A program made the position numbers and the translations under genes. Below, in pieces: positions 44,304-54,393 of a stretch of 64,000 nt of DNA (the first letter of the stretch is position 1; each line of letters begins with the position of its first letter). A model generated the notes under the pieces. The model was not told where the DNA came from and searched no databases. It worked only from the letters and a program-made list of their open reading frames with translations. The DNA is from Orychophragmus violaceus (Eukaryota; Streptophyta; Magnoliopsida; Brassicales; Brassicaceae): the NCBI GenBank assembly GCA_030180135.1, contig CM058235.1, positions 16,826,720-16,890,719 on the forward strand, read 5' to 3'.

Positions 44304-45647
44304 ATCAGCTGAAGTGTCAAGCTAATGACCTTAAACAAGCGCTGAGTGGGAGGCAACCCACTGTTTTCGTTTTTGCATTTTAATTTTGGTGTTTTTGTAG
44401 GATTTTACGTTTTGTTTCTGGTTTTGGTGTGTTTTTGTCTGCAGGTCTCGGCCGATATATGCAGTGCGTCGATCGACACACCATTGTGTCGATCGTCACA
44501 ACACGATCGAAATCGCCTTGCAGCGATCGTTGCGGTCCTGAGCAACGATCGATCATACACGAAAAATCGCACAGCAACGGTCGATGCACCTAGTGCAACG
44601 ATCGATGCCTGAGCGACAGAGGTAAAACACGACAGAACTCAACCATTCCTTAAACAAATTTTTCTTTCTTTTTGCCAATCCTTGGCTTGACACTACTGGG
44701 GACAGTGTGTCTTAAGTGTGGGGGAGGTTCTACTAAATTCTTTCTTTTTGTTTTCTTAGAGTCAGTTAAATTTTTCAAAATTTGTTTTATTGAGTCAAAA
44801 CTTTTAAGTAAGAAACAATGATTTTTTGAGAAGATTAGCAGCACTTGCAGGAACTTAAGTAACCATTGGGATGAAGCTGCAGATTATCTCTGACTATTAG
44901 AAAACCCAGACATGGATCAACCTACTGAGAACACCCACATCGCTTCAGGTATCAGAGGATCCTTTTACTGACTTCACCTTAATACTGACTTAGATTTCTC
45001 ACCTAAGGGCTTGGTATACTTTGTGTCGGATTCCCTTGTTAGTTCTGACACAGCCTGTAAACCTGTCCTATTTAGTTCCCTTCTCCCCTTCCATTAAAAA
45101 AAAAAGATAATAAACTGAGGATGAGTTAGTAACTCCGAAGTGGTCATGGGAATAGTAGCAAACACTATTATCTCTTATGTGATCCATGGAATGTGTCCAA
45201 AGTACACCCCTTAACGGGAAGAGCACTGATAAAAAAAATAAAATGATACCCAATGGGGAAAAATCTGAATGCTAAGGAAGGGAAAAGAGAAGAAAGGGAC
45301 TAGAGAAAGATAGTATGGTGGTCTAGAGCTGATAAGGTAAGACTCCATGTGCCTTTGATCGATACTCCTTAGGTTAGACCGCACTTAAATACTTGCAGAA
45401 GTCAGTAGGGAGAATTTGAATGCGTGAATGTGATTGTGGAGTTTACTTAGGACAATTGCTAAGTGTGGGGGAAGTATATGTTGGTCTTGATGTCTGCAGG
45501 TTGATTCTTTCATGTGGTTTACTAAGGGGAATCTGAGTGTTGCTGCTTCAAAGATGAAAAGAGTTTCTGAAGAGTTTTCAAACCTCTTCACTACATTCTA
45601 GTTCTCTGTTTTGCTTGAGGGCAAGCAAAGGCTAAGTGTGGGGGAGT
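44304..45647 (+). other. Athila A 3' untranslated region
   Basis: There is no frame of note. The region starts with a stem-loop 42 bp after the integrase stop (AGTGGG-AGGCAA-CCCACT, 44345-44362). CGATCGACACA/CGATCGTTGC motifs follow at 44466-44610. Then come three AAGTGTGGGGGAG motifs at 44714, 45461 and 45634; the last is the polypurine tract next to the LTR. The layout is matched in element B, so the region is conserved although non-coding. Confidence 0.8.
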
Positions 45648-46839
45648 TGATATATCATGGTTTTTACCGGTTTTATGCCATGATATAATTGTGTTTTAGT
45701 GTTCTTTTGTGTTCTTTTAGAGTCTTTTACAGGTTTAATCAGGTTTGGAGCAGAATTGAAGATATTGGAGCATTTTGGGATTTTTGGAGTGTTTGGCCGA
45801 GAGATTGAGCTCACTGTCCGATTTTGAGATCATGCATCGATTGACACACCTTTGGTGTCGATCGACACACTAGCGAGTTGGGCCGATTCGGCGGTTTATT
45901 GAAGAATGAAGATTTTGCACTTTGGCCCAGAAGTTTCCAGTATTTACAAAGAAGCCCCAGCCGAGATTAAGCCTATATAATTAGGATTTTGGTGTTTATT
46001 TTACATACGCTTTCATACTTAGAGCTAAGGGATTTTTAGAGCTTTTGGGGCTGATCTAATCCTGTACTTCATCTATTTTGGAGAAGATTTCGAACCCCTT
46101 TATCTATTTAATTTCTTATATGCAATCTATTAATTCTATGATTTCTGTTTCATTAATCATGTCTGAGTAGATTCATAGTTAGGTTTAGGGTTTCTCATTA
46201 AGGATTTCATGACTTGCTAGACTTGTTTAAATCAGTTAAGGATTCACATGAATAGAATGTTCTTTGATCTAAATTGAGTTTAATGCTAGTTCTAACCTGA
46301 TCAATTAGAATCTAGATCTTAGGTTGCTAAATACGACACGAAAGTGTGGTTTAGAATCTGAACTATTTAGGTTGAGCAATTAAACTTCTCGCAAAGGAAT
46401 TTGGTTTAGTTTAATTGTGAACATATCGAACTTGAAATTAATGCTGGTTTAATCTGTTAGTAATTGCAAAGGAATTTGGATTGCTGCATTTAGACCTAGA
46501 GAATTCTCGCAAAGGAATTTGGTTAATTCTATATCCGTGATTTGAGTTCTAGAACTGAGTTTAATTAGATCCTGACTGATTGATTTGTCTGCTTGTCTGA
46601 TTTCCTGAGAACACCTTAGACTTAGCGCCTTTAATTGACTGCTTTCACCACCGATAATCTGCTACTTGTTTACTTTCTCGCTTGCTATTTAGTTTACTAC
46701 AAATTGCTTTCTTCTTAGTTTAAACCTCTATAGTTTCTGATCTATCGAGACCAGAGTCTCTGTGGATTCGATACCCTATATACTACAATCACTTAACTGT
46801 GCACTTGCAGTAGAATAAGATTAATTCTTGACCCTATCA
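45648..46839 (+). repeat. 3' LTR of Athila A
   Basis: 1192 bp, identical to the 5' LTR except for 7 substitutions, followed by the AGTTC target duplication. Confidence 0.95.
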
Positions 46840-46844
46840 AGTTC

Positions 46845-47319
46845 CCCTTCGATAGCCTCACCGAGTATCGATCATAATGCTCAGAAGTTAAACGGGAGTT
46901 CGAATCAACCCTCATTTTACAACAAACAAGAACCTAGATAGAGAAAGCAGAAATTCTAGAGAGAAGGGATAACCAAGCACCTGCGGAAGGAGAGAAATGA
47001 AGAATGGAGAGCATTGGGAGAAGTATTTATTATGGCGCATGAGTTTTTCGAGGAAGGCGCCATCAAAAACCTAGACGACTCTTCAGCTTCTGGCGGTTTA
47101 TAGGCATTTTATCATTACACCTAGGCAGTCATTCGACTTCTGGTGTTTTCTCCTAGAAGCATGTTCACCTTTCCAAGGATCAAAACAACAACCAGAAAAC
47201 GAGCATGCCCAAGTAGAACCGACCAAAGAACCGCCGATCAGGTATCAACCCAACTAAAACTAAGGCAATCCGCTGATTTCAGCAAAAATAAAGATCAAAA
47301 AATTAGGGGAGGGTCTTAG
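46845..47319 (-). pseudogene. Tat antisense-ORF remnant, unit 3 (right part) and leader
   Basis: Continues the unit 3 antisense ORF after the Athila. It matches 28969-29412 and 33000-33462, including the TATA-like TATTTATTATGGCG near 47025, and ends in a purine tract (TTAGGGGAGGGTCTTAG) before the LTR. Confidence 0.75.
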
Positions 47320-47656
47320 TGTTATACATGGGTTTAGCACCCATCTACTTAGTCCGTCCCATACCTGCTCTCTGGACTTTAATCGGCCCAACAAACAAAT
47401 GGGCCCATGAACAAAAACAGCTCACACAAAGCATGCTCGGATCAATTCACACTTGCCGCGTTTGGCTCGGCTCGGCTCACACTTAACTTTTCAGCTCGGC
47501 TTAGCTCGCGACCTTTGCTCAGCTTGGCTTAACTAATACGGCTCATTCGTCACGAGCTCGAAAAGGAGTCAACGGTCCGTACAACAGGACGACTGTATTT
47601 ACTATAAATAAACAACTCTACTATTCATTAATGTAACTTTTTGGAATTTGTGCACT

Positions 47657-48790
47657 TGATAGGTTCTAAGTTTTACCCTATTCTAAACTGCAAGTGCACA
47701 GTATCGTCAATGTAGTATATAGGGTTATCGAATCCACAGGGACACTTGGTCTCAATAGAATCAGAAACGTAGAGATTAATACTAGAAATAAGCAGATGGT
47801 GAAGTAAATAAATTGCGAAGCAAGAAAGTAAACAGTAGCAAGTTGGTTGTGAAAGCAATAAACTAAAAGCGTCAAGCCTAGGGTATTTTCAGGAAATCAG
47901 ACAAGCAGACAAGTTAATCAGTCAGGATCTAATTAAACTCAGTTCTAGAACTCAAATCACGGAAATAGAATTAACCAAATCTCTTTGCGAAAACTCTCTA
48001 AGTCTAAGTGCAGTAATCCCTCTTTGCAATTACTATCAGATTAAACTAGCATTAAGTTCAAGTTCGATATGTTCACAAATAAACTAAACCAAATCTCTTT
48101 GCGAATAATTTAATTGCTCAACCTAAATAGTTCAGATTCTAAAACACACTCTCGTGTCGAATTTAGCAACCTAAGATCTAGATTCTAATTGATCAGGTTA
48201 GAACTAGCTTTAAGCACAATTTAGTTTGAAGAACATTCTAATCATATGAATCCTTAACTGAATTAATCTACTCAGACATGATTGATGAAAACATAATCAT
48301 AGAAATAATAGATTGCATATAAGAGAATAAAATATCAAAGTGGTTCGAAATCTTCTCCCAAATAAGTGAATACATGAAATAGATCAGCCCCAAAAGCTCT
48401 AAAAATCTCTTAGCTCTAAGTATGAAAGCGTAAGTAAATTAAACACCAAAATCCTCTATATATAGATCTAATCTCGGCTGGGGCTTCTGTGTAAATACTG
48501 GAACTATTCTGGGCTTCTTTCCAAATCTTCATAACTTGTTAAACCGACGCGTACGGCCCATCTCGCTAGTGTGTCGACCGATGCACAAGGTGTGTCGGTC
48601 GATGCTTGATCAATAAATCGGACAGTGAGTTAAGCTCTCGGCCAAAACGTCCCAAAAGTCCCAAAATGCTCCAAATATCTCCAATTAGCTCCAAACCTGA
48701 TTAAACCTGTAAAAGACTCTAAACGAACACAAAAGACACTAAAACACATATATATCATGGTATAAAATGGGTAAAAACCATGATATATCA
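47657..48790 (-). repeat. 3' LTR of Athila B
   Basis: 1134 bp, with a ~55-bp deletion near 48262 and a 4-bp deletion near 48020 relative to the 5' LTR. Confidence 0.93.
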
Positions 48791-50144
48791 ACTCCCCCAC
48801 ACTTAGCCTTTGCTTGCCCTCAAGCAAAACAGAGAACTAAAATGTAGTGAAGAGGTTTGAAAACTCTTCAGAAACTCATTTTGTCGTAGAAGCAGCAGCA
48901 TTCAGATTCCCCTTAGTAATCCACATGAAAGAATCAATCCACAGACATCAAGACCAACATATACTTCCCCCACACTTAGCAACTGTCCTAAGTAAACGCC
49001 ACAATCACATTCACGCATTCAAATTCTCCCTACTGACTTCTGCATATATTTAAGTGCGGTCTCACCTAAGGGGTATCGATCTAAAGGCACATGGATTCTT
49101 ACCTTGCCAGCTCTAGACACCAAACTGTCTTTCTTTAGTCCCTTTCTTCTCTTTCCCTCCCTTAACAACTGATTTTTCCCCACTGGGTATCATTTTATTT
49201 TTTTTATCGGTGTTCTTCCCGTTTTGGGGTGTACTTTGGACACATTCCATGGATCACATGAGAGAAAATAGTGTTTGCTACCATTCCCATGACCACTTCG
49301 GAGTTACTAACTCATCCTCAGTTTATTATCTTTTTTTTTTTTACTTTATGGAAGGGGAGAAGGGAACCAAATAGGACAGGTTTACAGGCTGTGTCAGAAC
49401 CAACAAGGGAGTCCGACATAAAGTATACCAAGCCCTTAGGTGAGAAATCTAAAGTCAGGATTAAATTGAAGTCAGTAAAAGATCCTCTGATACCTGAAGC
49501 GATGTGGGTGTTCTCAGTAGGCTGATCTGTGTCTGGGTTTTCTAATAGTCATAGATAATCTGCAGCTTCATCCCAATGGTTACTTAAGTTCCTGCAAATG
49601 CTGCTAATCTTCTCAAAAAATCATTGTTTCCTACTTAAACAAATTTTGACTCCAAAAACAAATTTTTAAAATTTAACTGACTCTAAGAAAACAAAAGAAA
49701 GTAATTAGTAGAACCTCCCCCACACTTAAGACACACTGTCCCCAGTAGTGTCAAGCAAGGGATTGGTTAAAAGAAAGAAAAGAAAAATTTGTTAATGGAA
49801 TGGTTAGTTCTCTCGGGTGTTTACCTCTGTCGCAGTCAGGCATCGATCGTTGCACTAGGTGCACCGACCGTTGCTGTGCGATTTTCGTTGGGGATCGATC
49901 GTTGCTCAGGACCGCAACGATCGCTGCAATGCGATTCTTTCGTATCGTGACGATCGACACAATGGTGTGTCGATCGACGCACTGCGTTTTAATCCGAGAC
50001 CTGCAAACAAAACTCACCAAAACCAGAAACAAGCGTAAAATCCTATGAAAATACTAAAATTAAAATGCAAAAACGAAAACAGTGGGTTGCCTCCCACTCA
50101 GCGCTTGTTTAAGGTCATTAGCTTGACCGGACGCACAAGATCTT
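48791..50144 (-). other. Athila B 3' untranslated region
   Basis: The polypurine tract is at 48791-48806 (complement of CTCCCCCACACTTAGCC). Further copies of the same purine motif are at 48963-48978 and 49716-49731. The stem-loop AGTGGG-TTGCCT-CCCACT lies at 50081-50098, 47 bp after the gag-protease stop. The order and spacing match element A. CGATCGTTGC and CGATCGACACA motifs occupy 49840-49985. Confidence 0.8.
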
Positions 50145-52781
50145 TCAGGCACCAAGAGATCCTGACAGAGACTTTTTCTGTCTCTGTTCAAGTCTCCTCA
50201 TCCAAGGTGGAGAATAGGCTGTTGCAGAATGCTCATGCCCAAGAAAAGACGGATGAAAATGTGCTCCAGGATCTAGAATCACAGTGTCGTTCGGCTGCTC
50301 ATCATCTGCATCCATTATTGTGAATGTCTGCCCATCTATCAGTGGCTTTCGCAGCTTCTCCATCTCATATCGCAGCGGCTCATCTCCCAGGTGGAGGTCT
50401 ATTAGACTCTGTCTAACATCAATCACAGCTCCTGCTGTAGCCAAGAATGGTCTTACAAGCAGCAATGCTTCATCAGGATCGCAGTCATACTTCAGCACAA
50501 GGAAGTCTGTCGGAACTAAGTAGTTTCCGACCCTTACTGGAATGTCCTTTAAGAGTCCTTCTGGAACTCGTATAGACTGATCAGCTAGGACAAGAGAGGT
50601 CTTAGTAGGAGAAAAATCCAGCATCCCCAGCTTCTCTACCACAGAATAAGGCATCATACTTCCAGCAGCTCCTAAGTCACATAGAGAGCGTCTAAAACTA
50701 TCCTCCAAGATAGAGCAATCAAGCACAAAGACTCCAGGGTCAGGCAGCTTCTTCGGGATCTTGTTCAGTAGCACCTCACTAATGTGTCGGGGAACTATAA
50801 TCACCCAGTCTCTCAGCTCTTCATCTAAAGGCAGCATCCTGTTTAAGTACCTCTGCACACAGGGATGATAAGGTGGATCATCAGAAGTTGGAATTTCTTC
50901 CAATTCTTCACCACTCTCCTCTAGCTTCTTAAGCTCTTCAATTTCTTGTTTAATCACTTCAGAGACTGAGGAGTGTTGTCTAACAATCTGCGCATAAATC
51001 TCCTTTTGAGAGATCTCAGAGACTCCAATAAATAAGTGATCAAGCTCCAACTCAGCATCTATGCCATTATCATCCGACAGTTCTGTCTGTTCTCGCCCTG
51101 CAACGACCGACACTAAGGGTGTGTCGATCGTTGCAACTCTGTGTTCACAACTTTCACCCGAGAGTTTTTCTCCAAAATCCGAAAATTCTTCCTCCTCTAC
51201 CAATTCAGCCGTACCTAGCTCAAATTTTTCACCTTGTTGAGACCCATCATTAATGTACACAGACCAGGCCTTAATGTGAGTGTCTGCAACTCCTTTTCCC
51301 TTCATAGAACTGGAAATATGATTCACCTGAGTGTCCAGCTGCTTCACATGAGTGCTTAGAGTCTCAAACTTCCCATTGAGATTCTCATAAACTGCATCCA
51401 GCTTCTTGTTACTGTCCACAGAAATCTTGTTCTGGCTCTCCAGTACCTGTTCCAACATTGTTTCTATCCTAGTCTCAAAAGCAGTGGTTGCAGGAGGTGC
51501 CTGATAAGATGAAGATCCGTAGGTTCTCTGAGCACTTTGTCCATAAGGCTTCTGAAAATTACTAGTCTGTCCAAAGTTTGAAGAGTTCTGATTGCCTGTG
51601 AGGGCACCCTTCTGTCCTCCACCGGAAAATCTGTTCCCAGATTGATATCCAAATCTGTTTCCTTGGAAACCAGATCCTCCGATGTAATTCACATCTTCTT
51701 CCTGAGTGTCCTCCTCAGTCTGAATTACTTCTACTTCTTGAGCAAAGTGGACAGCTTTCTTTTTACCTAGAAGATTGCAGATTTTGTCCATCCTGGATCT
51801 CAATTCAGCCATCTCTGAGTTATCAACACTTCCACCAGGTTTCTTCCTCCTCTCATCCATAGTCTTGCAACTGTTGCTGCTTATTAGATTCTCAATCAAC
51901 TGTTTAGCTTGTGTAGGAGTCCTGGTGTTGAAGTTAGCATTACTGGAGTTATCCAGCGCAGACTGATATGGCAGATCTATGCCTCTGAAGAAAATACCTA
52001 GCAATGTGACTTCACTGAATCCATGGTGTGGGCAGTCACGCTGATACTTCCTAAATCTCATCCAAGCAGCTTTTAAAGGCTCCACAGCTCCTTGGGAAAA
52101 TGTGAGAATGTCCTGTCTGGACTGGTCTGAACGCGCATCATCGTAGAAATGTCTCAGGAACTCACTTTTCAGTGCTGCCCAAGTGGTAAACTGACCAGGT
52201 GCCAGTTGCTTCAGCCATGCACTAGCGTCTCCAGCGAGACTGTAAGGAAAGAGCTTAAGGAACAGATAATCTTGGCAAACTCCATCGTACTTCATGCCAT
52301 TGATTATGTCCTCAAACGAATCAATGTGGTCCATAGGCTGCTCTGTTGGATGTCCATGGAAAGCATTCTGTTTCATCAGCGAGTAGTAGATGGTCTTGAT
52401 CTCAAAATCCTCCCTCTCGAAGCCAGGAAGTACTAAGGCTGTTCGGTTTCTATGAAACTCATCTGGTCTGTTGTAATCAGCCAAAGTCCTTTCATGGACA
52501 ATCAGCTGTCTACCTTGAGCTTGACCTTGCGCATGCGGTTGTGGCTCGGGTGGGTCAGGGATCACGTTCCCTTCAGCATCAACCCGATGCCCAGCAGCAT
52601 TGTACGGGTTGTTATCTTGGTCCCTCAGGGTACCTTCAGCATCTGGTATCAAGATCAGACGTTCTCGTACCATTCTCTCTCTCTTTTCACTTTTGATAGT
52701 TCTTTCTAGACGTCCAAGTTTCTCTAGTCCGAGATTAACTAAGCTCGAGTTCGGATTACTTCGAGTTTTCTGCGTTCGCAT
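50145..52781 (-). CDS. gag-pr: Athila B gag-protease polyprotein, 878 aa, intact
   Basis: The start is taken at the first ATG, 52781 (MRTQKTRSNPNSSL); the frame is open from a TTG at 52805. The gag core has TIYYSLMKQNAFHGHP, HIDSFEDIINGMKYDG and FLRHFYDDARSDQSRQD, then a Gly/Asn/Phe-rich region and coiled coils. The aspartic protease segment has VLDCSILEDSFRRSLCDLGAA, MMPYSVVEKLGM and SLVLADQS, with the catalytic Asp in CDLG. The frame stops after a short tail, before any RT. Capsid formation could use this protein, with RT and integrase supplied by another element. It is unbroken, unlike the gag of Athila A. Confidence 0.9.
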   Translation of the reverse strand: MRTQKTRSNPNSSLVNLGLEKLGRLERTIKSEKRERMVRERLILIPDAEGTLRDQDNNPYNAAGHRVDAEGNVIPDPPEPQPHAQGQAQGRQLIVHERTLADYNRPDEFHRNRTALVLPGFEREDFEIKTIYYSLMKQNAFHGHPTEQPMDHIDSFEDIINGMKYDGVCQDYLFLKLFPYSLAGDASAWLKQLAPGQFTTWAALKSEFLRHFYDDARSDQSRQDILTFSQGAVEPLKAAWMRFRKYQRDCPHHGFSEVTLLGIFFRGIDLPYQSALDNSSNANFNTRTPTQAKQLIENLISSNSCKTMDERRKKPGGSVDNSEMAELRSRMDKICNLLGKKKAVHFAQEVEVIQTEEDTQEEDVNYIGGSGFQGNRFGYQSGNRFSGGGQKGALTGNQNSSNFGQTSNFQKPYGQSAQRTYGSSSYQAPPATTAFETRIETMLEQVLESQNKISVDSNKKLDAVYENLNGKFETLSTHVKQLDTQVNHISSSMKGKGVADTHIKAWSVYINDGSQQGEKFELGTAELVEEEEFSDFGEKLSGESCEHRVATIDTPLVSVVAGREQTELSDDNGIDAELELDHLFIGVSEISQKEIYAQIVRQHSSVSEVIKQEIEELKKLEESGEELEEIPTSDDPPYHPCVQRYLNRMLPLDEELRDWVIIVPRHISEVLLNKIPKKLPDPGVFVLDCSILEDSFRRSLCDLGAAGSMMPYSVVEKLGMLDFSPTKTSLVLADQSIRVPEGLLKDIPVRVGNYLVPTDFLVLKYDCDPDEALLLVRPFLATAGAVIDVRQSLIDLHLGDEPLRYEMEKLRKPLIDGQTFTIMDADDEQPNDTVILDPGAHFHPSFLGHEHSATAYSPPWMRRLEQRQKKSLSGSLGA

Positions 52782-53024
52782 AAACTGTCTGTAATCGTCC
52801 AGCAACGATCGATGCTGTCAGTGCAACGATCGATTCAATCTCAAATCGCCGAGTGACGATCGACGCAAGGGATGCAACGATCGACGCAAGGCGAAAGTCG
52901 TACCTGCGACAGAAAGAAACAGAGAAAAGTTAGCAAATTATGAAAATAAAACGAAAAAAGCAAAAACAAAAAGAAAAATTTCTAGTAAAAACCCTAAGTT
53001 CGGTCCTATCGAAGACTCTAAGAG

Positions 53025-53042
53025 TCCCCGGCAACGGCGCCA
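53025..53042 (-). other. Athila B primer binding site
   Basis: The complement of TGGCGCCGTTGCCGGGGA lies a few bases inside the 5' LTR, identical to the Athila A primer site. Confidence 0.85.
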
Positions 53043-53048
53043 AAAACT

Positions 53049-54241
53049 TGATAGGTTCTAAGTTTTACCCTATTCTAAACTGCAAGTGCACAGTATCGTC
53101 AATGTAGTATATAGGGTTATCGAATCCACAGGGACACTTGGTCTCAATAGAATCAGAAACGTAGAGATTAATACTAGAAATAAGCAGATGGTGAAGTAAA
53201 TAAATTGCGAAGCAAGAAAGTAAACAGTAGCAAGTTGGTTGTGAAAGCAATAAACTAAAAGCGTCAAGCCTAGGGTATTCTCAGGAAATCAGACAAGCAG
53301 ACAAGTTAATCAGTCAGGATCTAATTAAACTCAGTTCTTGAACTCAAATCACGGAAATAGAATTAACCAAATCTCTTTGCGAAAACTCTCTAAGTCTAAG
53401 TGCAGTAATCCAAATCTCTTTGCAATTACTAACAGATTAAACTAGCATTAAGTTCAAGTTCGATATGTTCACAAATAAACTAAACCAAATCTCTTTGCGA
53501 ATAATTTAATTGCTCAACCTAAATAGTTCAGATTCTAAAACACACTCTCGTGTCGAATTTAGCAACCTAAGATCTAGATTCTAATTGATCAGGTTAGAAC
53601 TAGCTTTAAGCACAATTTAGTTTGAAGAACATTCTAATCATATGAATCCTTAACTGAATTAAACAAGTCTAGCAAGTCATCAAACCCTAATGAGAAACCC
53701 TAAACTTAACTATGGATCTACTCAGACATGATTGATGAAAACATAATCATAGAAATAATAGATTGCATATAAGAGAATAAAATATCAAAGGGGTTCGAAA
53801 TCTTCTCCAAAATAAGTGAATACAGGAAATAGATCAGCCCCAAAAGCTCTAAAAATCTCTTAGCTCTAAGTATGAAAGCGTAAGTAAATTAAACACCAAA
53901 ATCCTCTATATATAGGTCTAATCTCGGCTGGGGCTTCTGTGTAAATACTGGAACTATTCTGGGCTTCTTTGCAAATCTTCATAACTTGTTAAACCAACGC
54001 GTACGGCCCATCTCGCTAGTGTGTCGACCGATGCACAAGGTGTGTCGGTCGATGCTTGATCAATAAATCGGACAGTGAGTTAAGCTCTCGGCCAAAACGT
54101 CCCAAAAGTCCCAAAATGCTCCAAATATCGCCAATTAGCTCCAAACCTGATTAAACCTGTAAAAGACTCTAAACGAACACAAAAGACACTAAAAAAACAT
54201 CTATATCATGGTATAAAATGGGTAAAAACCATGATATATCA
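53049..54241 (-). repeat. 5' LTR of Athila B
   Basis: 1193 bp; reads TGATATATCATGG to CCTATCA on the - strand. Carries GTGTCGACCGATGCAC motifs near 54020-54055. Confidence 0.93.
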
Positions 54242-54393
54242 GCACTTCATTACTTTCTCTCTCTAGAAATTAAGCACATCTTGAATTGTAAGCAAGCTCG
54301 TCTCTTGACGACCTTGCACCATCATGTTCTTCTGACGACCTAAGTCTGCTTCTTAATAAAGATAAAACCTTGACCCATAGATTTCACCTAACA

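Larger units (their letters stand above)
37008..46839 (+). mobile_element. Full-length Athila element A (9832 bp)
   Basis: It has two 1192-bp LTRs, a 5-bp target duplication AGTTC (37003-37007 and 46840-46844), a primer site at 38206-38223, gag-protease, RT-RNase H, integrase and a polypurine tract. The LTRs differ at 7 of 1192 positions (0.6%), indicating a recent insertion. The coding region contains two in-frame stops and at least three frame changes, so it is not autonomous. No envelope-like frame lies between integrase and the 3' LTR. Confidence 0.95.
47657..54241 (-). mobile_element. Athila B, gag-protease-only element (6585 bp)
   Basis: It is an LTR retrotransposon on the - strand. 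The LTRs are 53049-54241 (5') and 47657-48790 (3'), with a 5-bp target duplication GCACT at 47652-47656 and 54242-54246. It has a primer site, one long gag-protease frame and a polypurine tract, but no RT, RNase H or integrase. The layout fits non-autonomous elements that keep gag (called TR-GAG). The LTRs differ by about a dozen substitutions plus a ~55-bp deletion in the 3' copy, so it is somewhat older than Athila A. Confidence 0.93.
47320..54393 (+). repeat. Tat LTR, unit 3, split by Athila B
   Basis: 47320-47656 and 54247-54393 join to a 484-bp LTR (337 + 147) that starts TGTTATAC and ends CCTAACA, the same length as unit 2. Athila B lies between them. Confidence 0.85.

Noticed and set aside
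44304..45647. Envelope-like gene of Athila A
   Set aside because: Some Athila elements have one here, but no frame over about 90 codons with membrane segments exists.
47673..47875. Small hydrophobic frames repeated at 47673 and 53065
   Set aside because: They lie within the two LTRs of Athila B, so the repetition only reflects the LTR pair.
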